28,134 nt of DNA from an uncultured Elusimicrobia bacterium. Its GTDB lineage: Bacteria; Elusimicrobiota; Endomicrobiia; Endomicrobiales; Endomicrobiaceae. The stretch spans positions 1 through 28,134 of the forward strand of contig CALGGE010000045.1 in NCBI GenBank assembly GCA_937916125.1, in the 5' to 3' direction. The notes beneath the pieces were generated by a model. The model was given only the letters and a program-made list of their open reading frames with translations, was not told where the DNA came from and searched no databases. A program made the position numbers and the translations under genes. How positions within the stretch are numbered: position 1 is the stretch's first letter; every line of letters starts with the position of its first letter. This document shows positions 18,011 to 26,628 of the stretch, in pieces.

Positions 18011-19168
18011 TTATTTGCTCCTTGATATATTGAAAAGTATTCCCAGCATAAGACAGCTTATAAGCATTGAAGAGCCTCCGTATGAAATAAACGGAAGAGG
18101 CAAACCTTTCGGAGGAATAAGCTTCGTGGTCATTGCCATATTTATTAACACCTGTAATGTCATTGTAACCGTTATTCCGAACGCTAAATATTTGCCGAAA
18201 TCATCCTTACAATTTTTGCTTACGGATATTCCCGTAATCATTAACATAATAAATAAAAATATCACGACAAGAGTGCCTGCAAACCCGTATTCTTCTCCTA
18301 TTATCGGAAAAATAAAGTCGGTATGTCTTTCGGGAAGATGTTCCAGTTTCATCTCGCTGTTGCCCGGTCCTTTACCGAACAGTCCGCCGGAACCGAACGC
18401 TATCAAAGATAACTTTATGTTATATGAAATTTCCGACTTATTACTAAACGAATTTATATAATTTGTTATTCTTGTCACTCTGTAAGGAAAAAGCATTACA
18501 AGTACGATGCATACGGATGCCAATCCTATAATAAGCGAAAAAATTTTTTTGAGTTCTATACCTGCAATAAAAAACATCGCTATGTATGTAAATGACAAAA
18601 GGACAAATGTTCCGAAATCTTTCTGGAAAACCAATAACAAAGAAAATATCATAAAATATGTTAAAGGAACTATATTATATTTCGGATTATTGATATGTTT
18701 TTGTCTCCTTGATAAAAAATCCGCCAATATTATTATCAAAGATATTTTGGCAAGTTCCGACGGCTGAAAAGAAAAAAATTTTAAATCTATCCATCTGTGA
18801 GCACCTTTATGTGCGGAAGATAAAAACGGCAGAAACATTGTAAACATCGTGAAAATATATAATATCAACGGAGTATTCAGATTTTTGATTTTCCGGTATT
18901 TTTTATAATCGATAACAAACCCCGTAAAATAAAACGAGACAAGTCCTATAAAAATAAATAAAGAATGTTGAAGAATATGTTTGGCAAATCTTAAATAAGA
19001 AGGGTCATTTTTTGCTGCGGAAAATAAATATTTGTAATCAGGTGCACATGATAATATTACAAAAAATCCTATCAGGAGCAACAATGCAAATATTATTATC
19101 AAAAAGCGACTGTCATAATTTTTTGTTTTCGGTGAAGTTTTTTTATCAATTAAAAAATATTTAAACAT
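18011..19168 (-). CDS. ftsW: FtsW, SEDS division protein with an atypical active-site loop
   Basis: A 385-residue polytopic SEDS protein, partner of FtsI in septal peptidoglycan synthesis. Signatures: KGAHRWIDLKFFSFQPSELAK near 105-125, LIAFGSGGLFGKGPGNS, LEHLPERHTDFIFPIIGEE, and GLPLPFISYGGSS near the end. In E. coli FtsW the loop R-L-T-S-F-W-N-P-W-E-D-P-F-G-S-G-Y carries catalytic Asp297. Here the gap-free equivalent (R to Y) has Asn243 at that position, and the loop is NYINSFSNKSEISY, which has lost the Asp and the two glycines. RodA in this window keeps its Asp. The Shine-Dalgarno GAGG is present just before the ATG, directly after a 21-nt palindrome. Confidence 0.93.
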   Translation of the reverse strand: MFKYFLIDKKTSPKTKNYDSRFLIIIFALLLLIGFFVILSCAPDYKYLFSAAKNDPSYLRFAKHILQHSLFIFIGLVSFYFTGFVIDYKKYRKIKNLNTPLILYIFTMFTMFLPFLSSAHKGAHRWIDLKFFSFQPSELAKISLIIILADFLSRRQKHINNPKYNIVPLTYFMIFSLLLVFQKDFGTFVLLSFTYIAMFFIAGIELKKIFSLIIGLASVCIVLVMLFPYRVTRITNYINSFSNKSEISYNIKLSLIAFGSGGLFGKGPGNSEMKLEHLPERHTDFIFPIIGEEYGFAGTLVVIFLFIMLMITGISVSKNCKDDFGKYLAFGITVTMTLQVLINMAMTTKLIPPKGLPLPFISYGGSSMLISCLMLGILFNISRSK

Positions 19169-19177
19169 CCGTCCCTC

Positions 19178-19198
19178 AAAAATTGCTATGCAATTTTT
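19178..19198 (-). repeat. 21-nt hairpin before ftsW
   Basis: AAAAATTGC and GCAATTTTT form a perfect 9-bp stem around a 3-nt loop. The T run is inside the stem on either strand, so it could act as a weak terminator or attenuator between murD and ftsW. A 21-nt sequence of the same outline, AAAAATT...AATTTTT, lies at 27912-27932 before rnpB. Confidence 0.55.
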
Positions 19199-19207
19199 AC
19201 AACAAAC

Positions 19208-19269
19208 TCTTCAGCTTTTCAGCTGTAGTTGTCGTTGAAACTTTTCAACTTTTCAACTCTTCAACTGTC
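19208..19269. repeat. Octamer array TNTTCAAC in the murD-ftsW junction
   Basis: On the plus strand, TCTTCAGC and TTTTCAGC (19208-19223) precede a TGTCGTT junction (19230-19236). GTTGAAA then pairs with TTTCAAC (19234-19249), and the octamers TTTTCAAC, TTTTCAAC and TCTTCAAC (19242-19265) follow, ending in TGTC. The same order of elements occurs at 27994-28040. The last codons and stop of murD (19245-19265) lie inside the array. Confidence 0.85.
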
Positions 19270-20585
19270 TTCTTAAATTCTCTCCCGCGATGTTCAAAGT
19301 CGTTAAACTGGTCAAAAGACGCACAGGCAGGAGAAAATAGAACAACATCGCCTCTTTCCGCAACGGAACGAATTTTTTTAATTGCATTATATATTGTCCC
19401 GCATTCCGTCATCGGTGCCGAACCTTTAAGTTCTCTTTTTATAATGTTTGTCGCTTCACCTATTAAAAAAATATTTTTTACTTTTTTCTTTATTAAATTA
19501 AATATCGGTTTGTACGGAGAGCCTTTATCCTGCCCGCCTAAAATAAGTTGAATATTTTTGTCAAAAGATTCCAAAGCAACTTTTGTTGAGTCCACGTTTG
19601 TAGCTTTCGAATCGTTATAATATTTTATGCCGTCAATTTCTTTGACGAACTCTATTCTGTGTTCCACGCCTTTAAAACCGGAAATTACTTTTTCCGTTAC
19701 CGAAACTTTTATACCGCTTAAATATGCCGCGACGGTTGCGGCAAGAATATTATCGATATTATGTCTTCCGACGATATTTATTTTCGGACTTAATTTCGCT
19801 GCGGTCTTACCTGATTTTTTTATATAAATCGTTCCGTCTTTATAGAAAATTCCGTTTCTTGTTTTATTATTGTTAAACTCAAAAACTTTTGCTTTTGTTT
19901 TGCTGATGTTCTTCCTTAAATATTTGTCGTTATAATTATAAATCGCATAGTCTTTGTTTGTTTGATTTACAAAAATATTTGCTTTTGCTTTTACGTAATT
20001 TGCCATCGTATGATGATGTTTCAGATGATCCGGAGTAATGTTCATGCTTACGCTTATATCGGGATGAAAATCTGGAGAATCTTCCAACTGATAAGAGGAT
20101 AATTCCAGTACAAGAATTGATCTGTTGTTGAGTTTTTTTACGACATCGGAAATCGCAAAACCTATATTCCCCGCAACGAAAGTATTTTTATATGCTTTTT
20201 TTATAATCTCATAAATTAATGTCGTTGTGGTTGTTTTGCCGTTGGTTCCCGTAACCGCTATTACCTGTTTAGGCTTGGCGAAGTTTAAAGCAAAGTCAAG
20301 CTCACTGAAAACAGGTATTTGTCTCTTTTTTGCTTCCTTCAGAATTTCAAGATCGTTTGATAAGCCGGGACTTTTTATTATAATGTCTCCGTCAAGAACT
20401 TTTTCGGAATGTTTCCCGAACTCCACGGAAACTTTTTTGTTGAGTTTCATTTGTTCATAACTTCTTTTTTTACCGCTGTCCGAAGCAAAAACCGAAAACC
20501 CTTTTGATACTGCCAAATTTGCACAGCCTATACCTGATTTTCCCAAACCTAAAACCGAAATTTTAATGTTTTTGTTTTTTAACAT
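19245..20585 (-). CDS. murD: MurD, UDP-MurNAc-L-alanine:D-glutamate ligase
   Basis: A 446-residue Mur ligase that adds D-Glu in the cytoplasm. It has an N-terminal Rossmann-like domain with VLGLGKSGIG (11-20), ATP site TGTNGKTTT (112-120), SSYQLE, NITPDHLKHH, the HRIEFV motif of the MurD/MurC group, and NDSKATN. The frame is open to 20645, but that would overlap mraY by 58 bases and add 20 unrelated residues. The ATG at 20585, two bases after the mraY stop, gives the family length. The C-terminal six residues, VEELKS, and the stop codon are encoded by an octamer repeat array that also occurs elsewhere between genes. Confidence 0.94.
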   Translation of the reverse strand: MLKNKNIKISVLGLGKSGIGCANLAVSKGFSVFASDSGKKRSYEQMKLNKKVSVEFGKHSEKVLDGDIIIKSPGLSNDLEILKEAKKRQIPVFSELDFALNFAKPKQVIAVTGTNGKTTTTTLIYEIIKKAYKNTFVAGNIGFAISDVVKKLNNRSILVLELSSYQLEDSPDFHPDISVSMNITPDHLKHHHTMANYVKAKANIFVNQTNKDYAIYNYNDKYLRKNISKTKAKVFEFNNNKTRNGIFYKDGTIYIKKSGKTAAKLSPKINIVGRHNIDNILAATVAAYLSGIKVSVTEKVISGFKGVEHRIEFVKEIDGIKYYNDSKATNVDSTKVALESFDKNIQLILGGQDKGSPYKPIFNLIKKKVKNIFLIGEATNIIKRELKGSAPMTECGTIYNAIKKIRSVAERGDVVLFSPACASFDQFNDFEHRGREFKKTVEELKS

Positions 20586-20587
20586 TT

Positions 20588-21661
20588 TTATCTTAATTTG
20601 AGCGAACCTATAGCTATGATTGCAAGTATTATTCCGATTATCCAAAACCTTATGGTTACTTTTGTTTCCGCAAGCCCGCCCAACTCAAAATGATGGTGCA
20701 GCGGTGCCATTTTGAAAAATCTTTTTCCCGTTCTTTTGAATACGGAAACCTGAATCATAACGGAAAGAGCTTCAGCTACAAATATTCCTCCCAATATGAA
20801 CAGAATCAGTTCCTGTTTTATAAAGACGGCCGTTATGCCCAACAATCCTCCGAGACATAAACTGCCGGTGTCTCCCATAAAAATTTCCGCAGGATAAGAG
20901 TTGTACCACAGAAAGCCCAAGCCCGCTCCGAAAAGAGCCATTAAAAATACCGAAATTTCTCCCGCACCGGAAACATGTGCAACTTTTAAATATGTACTTG
21001 TGTTGACATTACCTATCAAATACGAAAATATTGCCAAAGTTGCCGCCGCTATTATGATGTTCCCTATTGCCAATCCGTCGAGACCGTCGGTTAAATTTAC
21101 GGCATTTGAACTTCCGACTATAACAAAAAATATTAATATGAAATACAAGAAAGACATTTCGATAAAGTTGGTTTTGAAATAAGGGATATTCAACGATGTG
21201 GCATACACGGAATTTGTGGGATTGAAATATAAATATAAAATTATAAAAATTGCAAACAGAGATTGAAAAAATAATTTCTTTTTTGCCGATAACCCTTTGG
21301 GATTTCTTTTTACAAGTTTAAGATAATCGTCAAAAAATCCTATCATACCGAAAAATACCGTCGCGGCTATCAGCCACAGAATAAACGGATTGTCCAACCT
21401 TGCCCAAAGCAACGTTGAAATAAGCATTGAAATAATAATTATTACTCCGCCCATAGTGGTAGTACCGGCTTTCAGTTGGTGAGTTTTCGGTCCGTCGTTT
21501 CTTATGGTTTGCGAGATTTTATATTTTTTTAAAGTTCGTATAATGTATGGTGCAATCAAAAAACAAATAATCAAACTTGTCAGTATTGCTCCGCCCGATC
21601 TGAAAGTAATGTACTGAAAAATGTTAATACCAAACAACGAATAACATAAATGATAGAACAT
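20588..21661 (-). CDS. mraY: MraY, phospho-MurNAc-pentapeptide translocase
   Basis: A 357-residue integral membrane enzyme that joins phospho-MurNAc-pentapeptide to undecaprenyl phosphate, making lipid I. It has about ten membrane helices. The active-site residues expected of the family are present: Asp111-Asp112 in GFFDDYLK, NLTDGLDGLA (189-198), Asp264 in FMGDTGSL, and the HHHFE motif near 321-325 in APLHHHFEL. Length matches E. coli (360). It starts two bases after the murF stop and ends two bases before murD. Confidence 0.97.
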   Translation of the reverse strand: MFYHLCYSLFGINIFQYITFRSGGAILTSLIICFLIAPYIIRTLKKYKISQTIRNDGPKTHQLKAGTTTMGGVIIIISMLISTLLWARLDNPFILWLIAATVFFGMIGFFDDYLKLVKRNPKGLSAKKKLFFQSLFAIFIILYLYFNPTNSVYATSLNIPYFKTNFIEMSFLYFILIFFVIVGSSNAVNLTDGLDGLAIGNIIIAAATLAIFSYLIGNVNTSTYLKVAHVSGAGEISVFLMALFGAGLGFLWYNSYPAEIFMGDTGSLCLGGLLGITAVFIKQELILFILGGIFVAEALSVMIQVSVFKRTGKRFFKMAPLHHHFELGGLAETKVTIRFWIIGIILAIIAIGSLKLR

Positions 21662-21663
21662 TG

Positions 21664-23061
21664 TTAACCCTTTTTCGCTCTGTCCATTGAAATAAGTTCG
21701 TCATAAACCAAATCCAGATGCATACGCCTTGAACCTTTAATGAAAATAAGAGTGTTTTCGTCTGCCTCTTTCATAAGTTCTTCGCAAATTATTATTCTGG
21801 TCATAAAATATCTCGACCTTTTTTTTGAAAGTTCGTTTTTTATGTTGCTGACGAGACTTCCGAACAGATATACGTTTTTTATATTATCTTGAGAATTTAT
21901 GAACTTTCCTATTTCCGCATGATACTGTGCGGCTTTATCTCCGAGTTCGAGCATATCGCCCAAAACAAGAGTTACTTCTTTGTTCGGATAAGATTGTGCC
22001 AAACTTGTGATGGCTTCTTTCATTGAAGACGGGTTGGCATTGTATGCGTCATTAATTATGGTTGCACCGTTTTTTAAAGTGTAAGTCTGCATTCTCATTG
22101 CCGGCGGAGTAAAATGTCTTAATCCTTTCTTTATCTCCGCAAAAGAAAATCCCAGCCCGTACGCTGCCGCTGCCGCAGCAAGTGCATTGAAAATATTGAA
22201 TTTTCCTTTTATCGGCAGTTCTATGGTTTCGTGTTGAGAATTTATATACATATCAAACATAGGTTTGTCCAGCCACAACCTTATATTTTTTGCATAAACG
22301 TCCGCACCGCTGTACAAACCGAAAGTGATAACTTTTTTCGATATGTGAGGAATATAATTTTTCAGATAAGGATTATCGTTATTTAATACTATAAACCCGT
22401 TGTCGTCAATTTCATCAATCAGACAGGATTTTTCTTTAAGTACATTTTGAGGCGTTTTAAAAAATTCCAAATGAGAAGAACCGATATTTGTTATTATTCC
22501 GCAATGAGGACGTGTAATATCGCATAAGGCTTTTATTTCGCCGAACTCCGACGTCCCTATTTCCAAAGCGGCATATTCGATATCGCTCGAAAGGTTGAAA
22601 ATCGTAAGAGGAACACCTATTCTGTTATTGAAATTTCCTTTGTTGGTAAGAGTTTTCCCTTTTTGTCTCAAGATGGAAGCAAGCATTTCTTTTGTGGTTG
22701 TTTTTCCGTTTGAACCGGTAACGTCGATGGTTTTTAACAATCTGAACTTTTGTCTGTAAAATGCAGCCAGCTTTTCCAATGCTGCGGCCGTGTTATCCAC
22801 TTTTACGAGAGACGGTAAATTCGGATAAAAAATGTTGAAGTCAACGTCGTCTCTGGAATATATTATTGCCGATACTTTTTTTTCTATGGCTTCTTTTATA
22901 TATTCATGACCGTCTTTTTTACCTTTCAGTGCGAAGAAAACCTGCCCCTGCTTAATTGTTCTTGTATCTATACCTATGGTTGTTATGGGAAGATGAGGAT
23001 TTCCCAAAATAAAAGAACCGTTAACTGCATTTATTAAATCCATCAAATAAAAATTTTCCAT
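21664..23061 (-). CDS. murF: MurF, D-Ala-D-Ala-adding ligase
   Basis: A 465-residue Mur ligase that completes the UDP-MurNAc-pentapeptide. It has the N-terminal substrate domain with GIDTRTIKQGQVFFAL, ATP site TGSNGKTTT (115-123), EIGTSEFGEI, NAYNANPSSM, and the LVLGDMLELG string characteristic of MurF. Start ATG at 23061 with AAGG eight to eleven bases upstream, inside the nine-base gap after murE. No unusual features. Confidence 0.96.
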   Translation of the reverse strand: MENFYLMDLINAVNGSFILGNPHLPITTIGIDTRTIKQGQVFFALKGKKDGHEYIKEAIEKKVSAIIYSRDDVDFNIFYPNLPSLVKVDNTAAALEKLAAFYRQKFRLLKTIDVTGSNGKTTTKEMLASILRQKGKTLTNKGNFNNRIGVPLTIFNLSSDIEYAALEIGTSEFGEIKALCDITRPHCGIITNIGSSHLEFFKTPQNVLKEKSCLIDEIDDNGFIVLNNDNPYLKNYIPHISKKVITFGLYSGADVYAKNIRLWLDKPMFDMYINSQHETIELPIKGKFNIFNALAAAAAAYGLGFSFAEIKKGLRHFTPPAMRMQTYTLKNGATIINDAYNANPSSMKEAITSLAQSYPNKEVTLVLGDMLELGDKAAQYHAEIGKFINSQDNIKNVYLFGSLVSNIKNELSKKRSRYFMTRIIICEELMKEADENTLIFIKGSRRMHLDLVYDELISMDRAKKG

Positions 23062-23070
23062 TTTAGTACC

Positions 23071-24555
23071 TTATATGTTATTTAAAATTTCTTCCGCCGT
23101 TTCTTTATCGTCGAAATGAATTTTTGTCGTTCCGATTATCTGATAATCTTCATGTCCTTTCCCCGCAATAAGAACGGCGTCTCCGCTTTTGGCAAACTTA
23201 ACGGCTTCGTATATTGCCTGCTTTCTGTCAACGACAATTTTATAATTATTTTTATTTATTTCCGTTGCACCGCGTTCAACGTCTTTTATTATATCAACGG
23301 GATTTTCTTCTCTGGGATTATCCGAAGTAATAAAAACAAAATCGCTTAAAGAACATGCCGTTTGTGCCATCAACGGTCTTTTGGTTTTATCTCTGTTTCC
23401 GCCGCAACCGAACACCGTAATAATACGGGCGGGATTTAAATTTTTAATCGCAAGTATAACATTTTTTAAAGCGTCATCGGTGTGTGCGTAATCAACTATA
23501 ACCGTAAAATCTTTTCCGCTCGGCACTTTTTCCAGTCTTCCCGGTGCACCTGTAATATATTTAAAGTTCTCAACCGTCTTATCGAATTCAATTCCGGTTG
23601 TCATACATATGCAGAATACCGCAAGAAGATTGTATATGTTATGTAACCCTATTTGATTTACGGATACTTTCCCGTTTCCGAAAGAGGAGTTTATAACAAA
23701 AGAGCTTTCTTTGCTGCTTAAAAATATATTTTCCGCAACGGCAAACATATTTCCGTTTTTGTTTTTTGTCGAGTACGAAATTTTTTCGGCCTTTATGTTT
23801 TCGTCATCAAACAACTTTTTTCCGTAAAAATCATCGGTATTAATTATAGCAAACTTTTTATTATTTTTAAAATTATTTTTTAATCCCTCAAACAACATTT
23901 TTTTTGCATTAAAATAATTTTCCATATTTTTGTGGAAATCAAGATGATCCTGCGTAAGGTTGGTAAATACCGCAACGTCAAATTCAATATTTAAAGTTCG
24001 TCCCAAAACAAGAGAATGGGAAGATACTTCCATAATCAAATATTTTATTTTTGAGTTTACCATGTCGGACATCATTTTAAACAAATCCAAAGATTGCGGA
24101 GTAGTGTTTGGTGCGGGAATTATCGTGTTTGCATATCTGTACGTTATCGTGCCTATCACGCCGATGTTTATATTTAATTTTTTTAGTATTGATTCAAGCA
24201 TATATGTTATTGACGTTTTTCCGTTTGTGCCGGTAACACCGATAATAAACAGTTTCCTGTCCGGATAATCGTAAAATTTTGCGGCAATGTCCGCCATTGT
24301 TTTTGTGATATCGTCAACGACAACGTTTATAACTTTACAATTTTCAATTTTAACGGAAGAAATTACGCATACAGCTCCTTTCGATATCGCGTCGTCAACA
24401 AATTTTGCTCCGTCAGTATGTACCCCGCTTAAAGCAAAAAATATATATTCGTCGGAAATTTTACGCGAATCGTAAGACAATCCTTTTATATCAGCATCAC
24501 AAAATTTCGAAGACTCTTTTATTTTGATGTTTTCAAGCAGTTTGCTTAGAAGCAT
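23071..24555 (-). CDS. murE: MurE, meso-diaminopimelate-adding ligase
   Basis: A 494-residue Mur ligase that adds the third stem-peptide residue. The ATP site is TGTNGKTS (108-115), followed by NTTPQ, EVSSHSL, LTQDHLDFH, and VDYAHTDD near 352. The specificity motif DNPR is at 412-415, equivalent to E. coli 413-416, and indicates meso-diaminopimelate rather than lysine. The start codon overlaps the end of ftsI by 23 bases, with a strong AAAGGAG ribosome binding site seven bases before it. Confidence 0.97.
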   Translation of the reverse strand: MLLSKLLENIKIKESSKFCDADIKGLSYDSRKISDEYIFFALSGVHTDGAKFVDDAISKGAVCVISSVKIENCKVINVVVDDITKTMADIAAKFYDYPDRKLFIIGVTGTNGKTSITYMLESILKKLNINIGVIGTITYRYANTIIPAPNTTPQSLDLFKMMSDMVNSKIKYLIMEVSSHSLVLGRTLNIEFDVAVFTNLTQDHLDFHKNMENYFNAKKMLFEGLKNNFKNNKKFAIINTDDFYGKKLFDDENIKAEKISYSTKNKNGNMFAVAENIFLSSKESSFVINSSFGNGKVSVNQIGLHNIYNLLAVFCICMTTGIEFDKTVENFKYITGAPGRLEKVPSGKDFTVIVDYAHTDDALKNVILAIKNLNPARIITVFGCGGNRDKTKRPLMAQTACSLSDFVFITSDNPREENPVDIIKDVERGATEINKNNYKIVVDRKQAIYEAVKFAKSGDAVLIAGKGHEDYQIIGTTKIHFDDKETAEEILNNI

Positions 24556-26347
24556 ATTTTTTCTCCTTTTTATTTTTAGCTTTAGCGGAAGTTTTTATGT
24601 CTTTTTCGGAAATTTTTTCGTCGGGCGGAATTTTTAAATATTCCAAAGCTCTTTTTGCGATATTTGCGAAAACAGGTGCCGCAACCGATGCGGCATAATA
24701 ATTTTTCTCGTCAGGTTCGTCAAAAATTACAAGTATCACAAGTTCCGGTTTTTTTGCCGGTACCATACCGCAGAAAGAAGCCATATAATGTTTCTTTGAA
24801 TAGCTTTTCAGTTCCTTATCGTATTTTTGAGCCGTCCCTGTTTTTCCTGCTACGGAGTATCCTTCGATTTTTGCGGATTTTCCCGTTCCGTCTTTAACTA
24901 CGCTTTCCAACGCCGTTTTTACTTTTGCGGCGGTGTCTTCGGAAACTACCGTTCTTATCGGGTACACCTTATTATATTCCGTTGTTCCTATGGATTTAAT
25001 AATGTTGGGCTTTAATAATTTACCGCCGTTTGCTATTGCGGAATATGCACTTACCGTTTGTATTGCCGTTACCGAAAGTTCCTGTCCGAAAGACAGCGTC
25101 GGGAGACTACCTTTTGTCCACCTTTCAACCGGTCTAAGCATTCCCTTTGCTTCTCCCGTAAGTTCTATTCCCGTTGCCGAATTAAAACCGAACTTTCGTA
25201 TATATTCGTGGAACTTTTCTTCACCCAGTTTTAATGCAAGTTTAGCTGTTCCCACGTTGGAAGATTGTTCTATTATTTGTTTTACGGTTAGAAATTTTGC
25301 TTTCCCGTGATCGTCTCTTATTACTCTTCCGGCATATTTAAATTTTCCGTTTTCGCAATCCACTTTATCGGATAGTTTAAACAGTTTTTCTTCCAGAACG
25401 GCAGCCAAAATTATAATTTTGAAAGTTGAACCGGGTTCGTTGATATCGCTGATTGCAATGTTCTTTAAATATTCTATTTTTGATACCGGTTCGTTGGGGT
25501 TGTAATTGGGCAGAGATGCCATTGCAAGTATATCGCCGTTATTTGGGTTTTGTATTATGGCAACGGCTTTTTTTGACTTTGTCCTTTTTAAGCCTTCGCT
25601 CAGTTCTTCTTCCAAAATAAATTGAAGTTTTCTGTCTATTGTAAGGCGGACATCGTTGGGCGAAATAATATTCTTATCTTCTAAATAATCCGAAAAAATT
25701 TTGTTATTTCCTATTGTGTATTGCTGTCTTTTTATGTTTTCTCCCATCAGTTGTTCGTTGCAAAATTTTTCTATACCGTATGTACCTTGTTCTTTGGAAT
25801 CCGTTTTTCCTATTATGTGTGCGGCCAAACGTTGTTCCGGGTACAATCTTACATAGCTGCTTTCCATTCCTATGCCGGGGATTTTTTTATCCAGTATTTC
25901 CGTTGCGACTCTCTCGTCTATATTTTGTTTTATCGGAATGTAAGATTTCTTTTGTTTTATAAGTTCTTTGTGACGCGGTTCAAAAAATATATTGAATCCG
26001 TTTAATATTTTTTCGGTTTTTGCCGCATCTTTCAGCATTTTTGCATCGATATAGAGGCTGTATTTTTTTATGCTCATGGCAAGTATACTTCCGTTTCTGT
26101 CTAAGATGTTCCCTCTTTTTTGTTTTTCCGTGGCTTGTTTATGGACAATATTGTTGCCGTACTTATTTATGTTCGAATAGTTTATTACCTGCAGGTATAA
26201 CAGACGTGCGATTATTAACAGAAACAGAATAAAAAAAGATAATATAACAATATCGCTTCTGTTAAATGAAAATTTTATTGTCTTATTTTTCTTTTTGGAT
26301 GATTTAAAAAATAATTTGTGAGATTTTTTTTTATTTTTATTAGTCAT
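24533..26347 (-). CDS. ftsI: FtsI (PBP3), division transpeptidase
   Basis: A class B penicillin-binding protein of 604 residues, crosslinking septal peptidoglycan with FtsW. A basic cytoplasmic tail (about 1-30, many Lys) precedes one membrane helix (about 33-51), a dimerisation domain with RGNILDRNGSILA near 75, and the transpeptidase domain. Motifs: STFK (Ser307, Lys310), SSN (362-364) and KTGT (502-505). No PASTA domains follow. Position between ftsL and murE is standard for the dcw cluster and distinguishes it from PBP2 at 2773-4641. Start ATG is 17 bases after the ftsL stop. No clear Shine-Dalgarno is visible. Confidence 0.95.
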   Translation of the reverse strand: MTNKNKKKSHKLFFKSSKKKNKTIKFSFNRSDIVILSFFILFLLIIARLLYLQVINYSNINKYGNNIVHKQATEKQKRGNILDRNGSILAMSIKKYSLYIDAKMLKDAAKTEKILNGFNIFFEPRHKELIKQKKSYIPIKQNIDERVATEILDKKIPGIGMESSYVRLYPEQRLAAHIIGKTDSKEQGTYGIEKFCNEQLMGENIKRQQYTIGNNKIFSDYLEDKNIISPNDVRLTIDRKLQFILEEELSEGLKRTKSKKAVAIIQNPNNGDILAMASLPNYNPNEPVSKIEYLKNIAISDINEPGSTFKIIILAAVLEEKLFKLSDKVDCENGKFKYAGRVIRDDHGKAKFLTVKQIIEQSSNVGTAKLALKLGEEKFHEYIRKFGFNSATGIELTGEAKGMLRPVERWTKGSLPTLSFGQELSVTAIQTVSAYSAIANGGKLLKPNIIKSIGTTEYNKVYPIRTVVSEDTAAKVKTALESVVKDGTGKSAKIEGYSVAGKTGTAQKYDKELKSYSKKHYMASFCGMVPAKKPELVILVIFDEPDEKNYYAASVAAPVFANIAKRALEYLKIPPDEKISEKDIKTSAKAKNKKEKKYASKQTA

Positions 26348-26364
26348 TTAATAATATTGTTTAA

Positions 26365-26628
26365 TTATTTAATAACCGTTATTCTGTCCTGAGACGGTTT
26401 TGAAAAGTTTTTTTCTTTAGCCGTTTTAACAAGTTTCTCCAATGCGAGTATGGAATTTATTTCCGATTTTATCAAATTGGTTTCGTTTTCTATTTTTTGA
26501 TATTCTGCTTCAAGGTTATTTACTTTTATTTCAACCATTTTCAGCTGATTCTTTTCAAAAATAACAAAAGCTAATGAAAGAATAACCAAAAATACCAAAC
26601 TTATTACGGTTACAAAATTTTTATTCAT
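26365..26628 (-). CDS. ftsL: FtsL-like division protein
   Basis: Only 87 residues, with a membrane helix at about 7-23 and then a coiled-coil-like stretch (KMVEIKVNNLEAEYQKIENE) with heptad spacing. Primary sequence of FtsL is poorly conserved; the call rests on size, topology and position between rsmH and ftsI, where FtsL is nearly always found. FtsL bridges FtsB/FtsQ to FtsWI in the divisome and is thought to help activate FtsWI. It overlaps the end of rsmH by eight bases. Confidence 0.82.
   Translation of the reverse strand: MNKNFVTVISLVFLVILSLAFVIFEKNQLKMVEIKVNNLEAEYQKIENETNLIKSEINSILALEKLVKTAKEKNFSKPSQDRITVIK

Noticed and set aside
20586..20645. Upstream start of murD
   Set aside because: It overlaps the conserved end of mraY and adds 20 residues absent from MurD; the ATG at 20585 fits the family.
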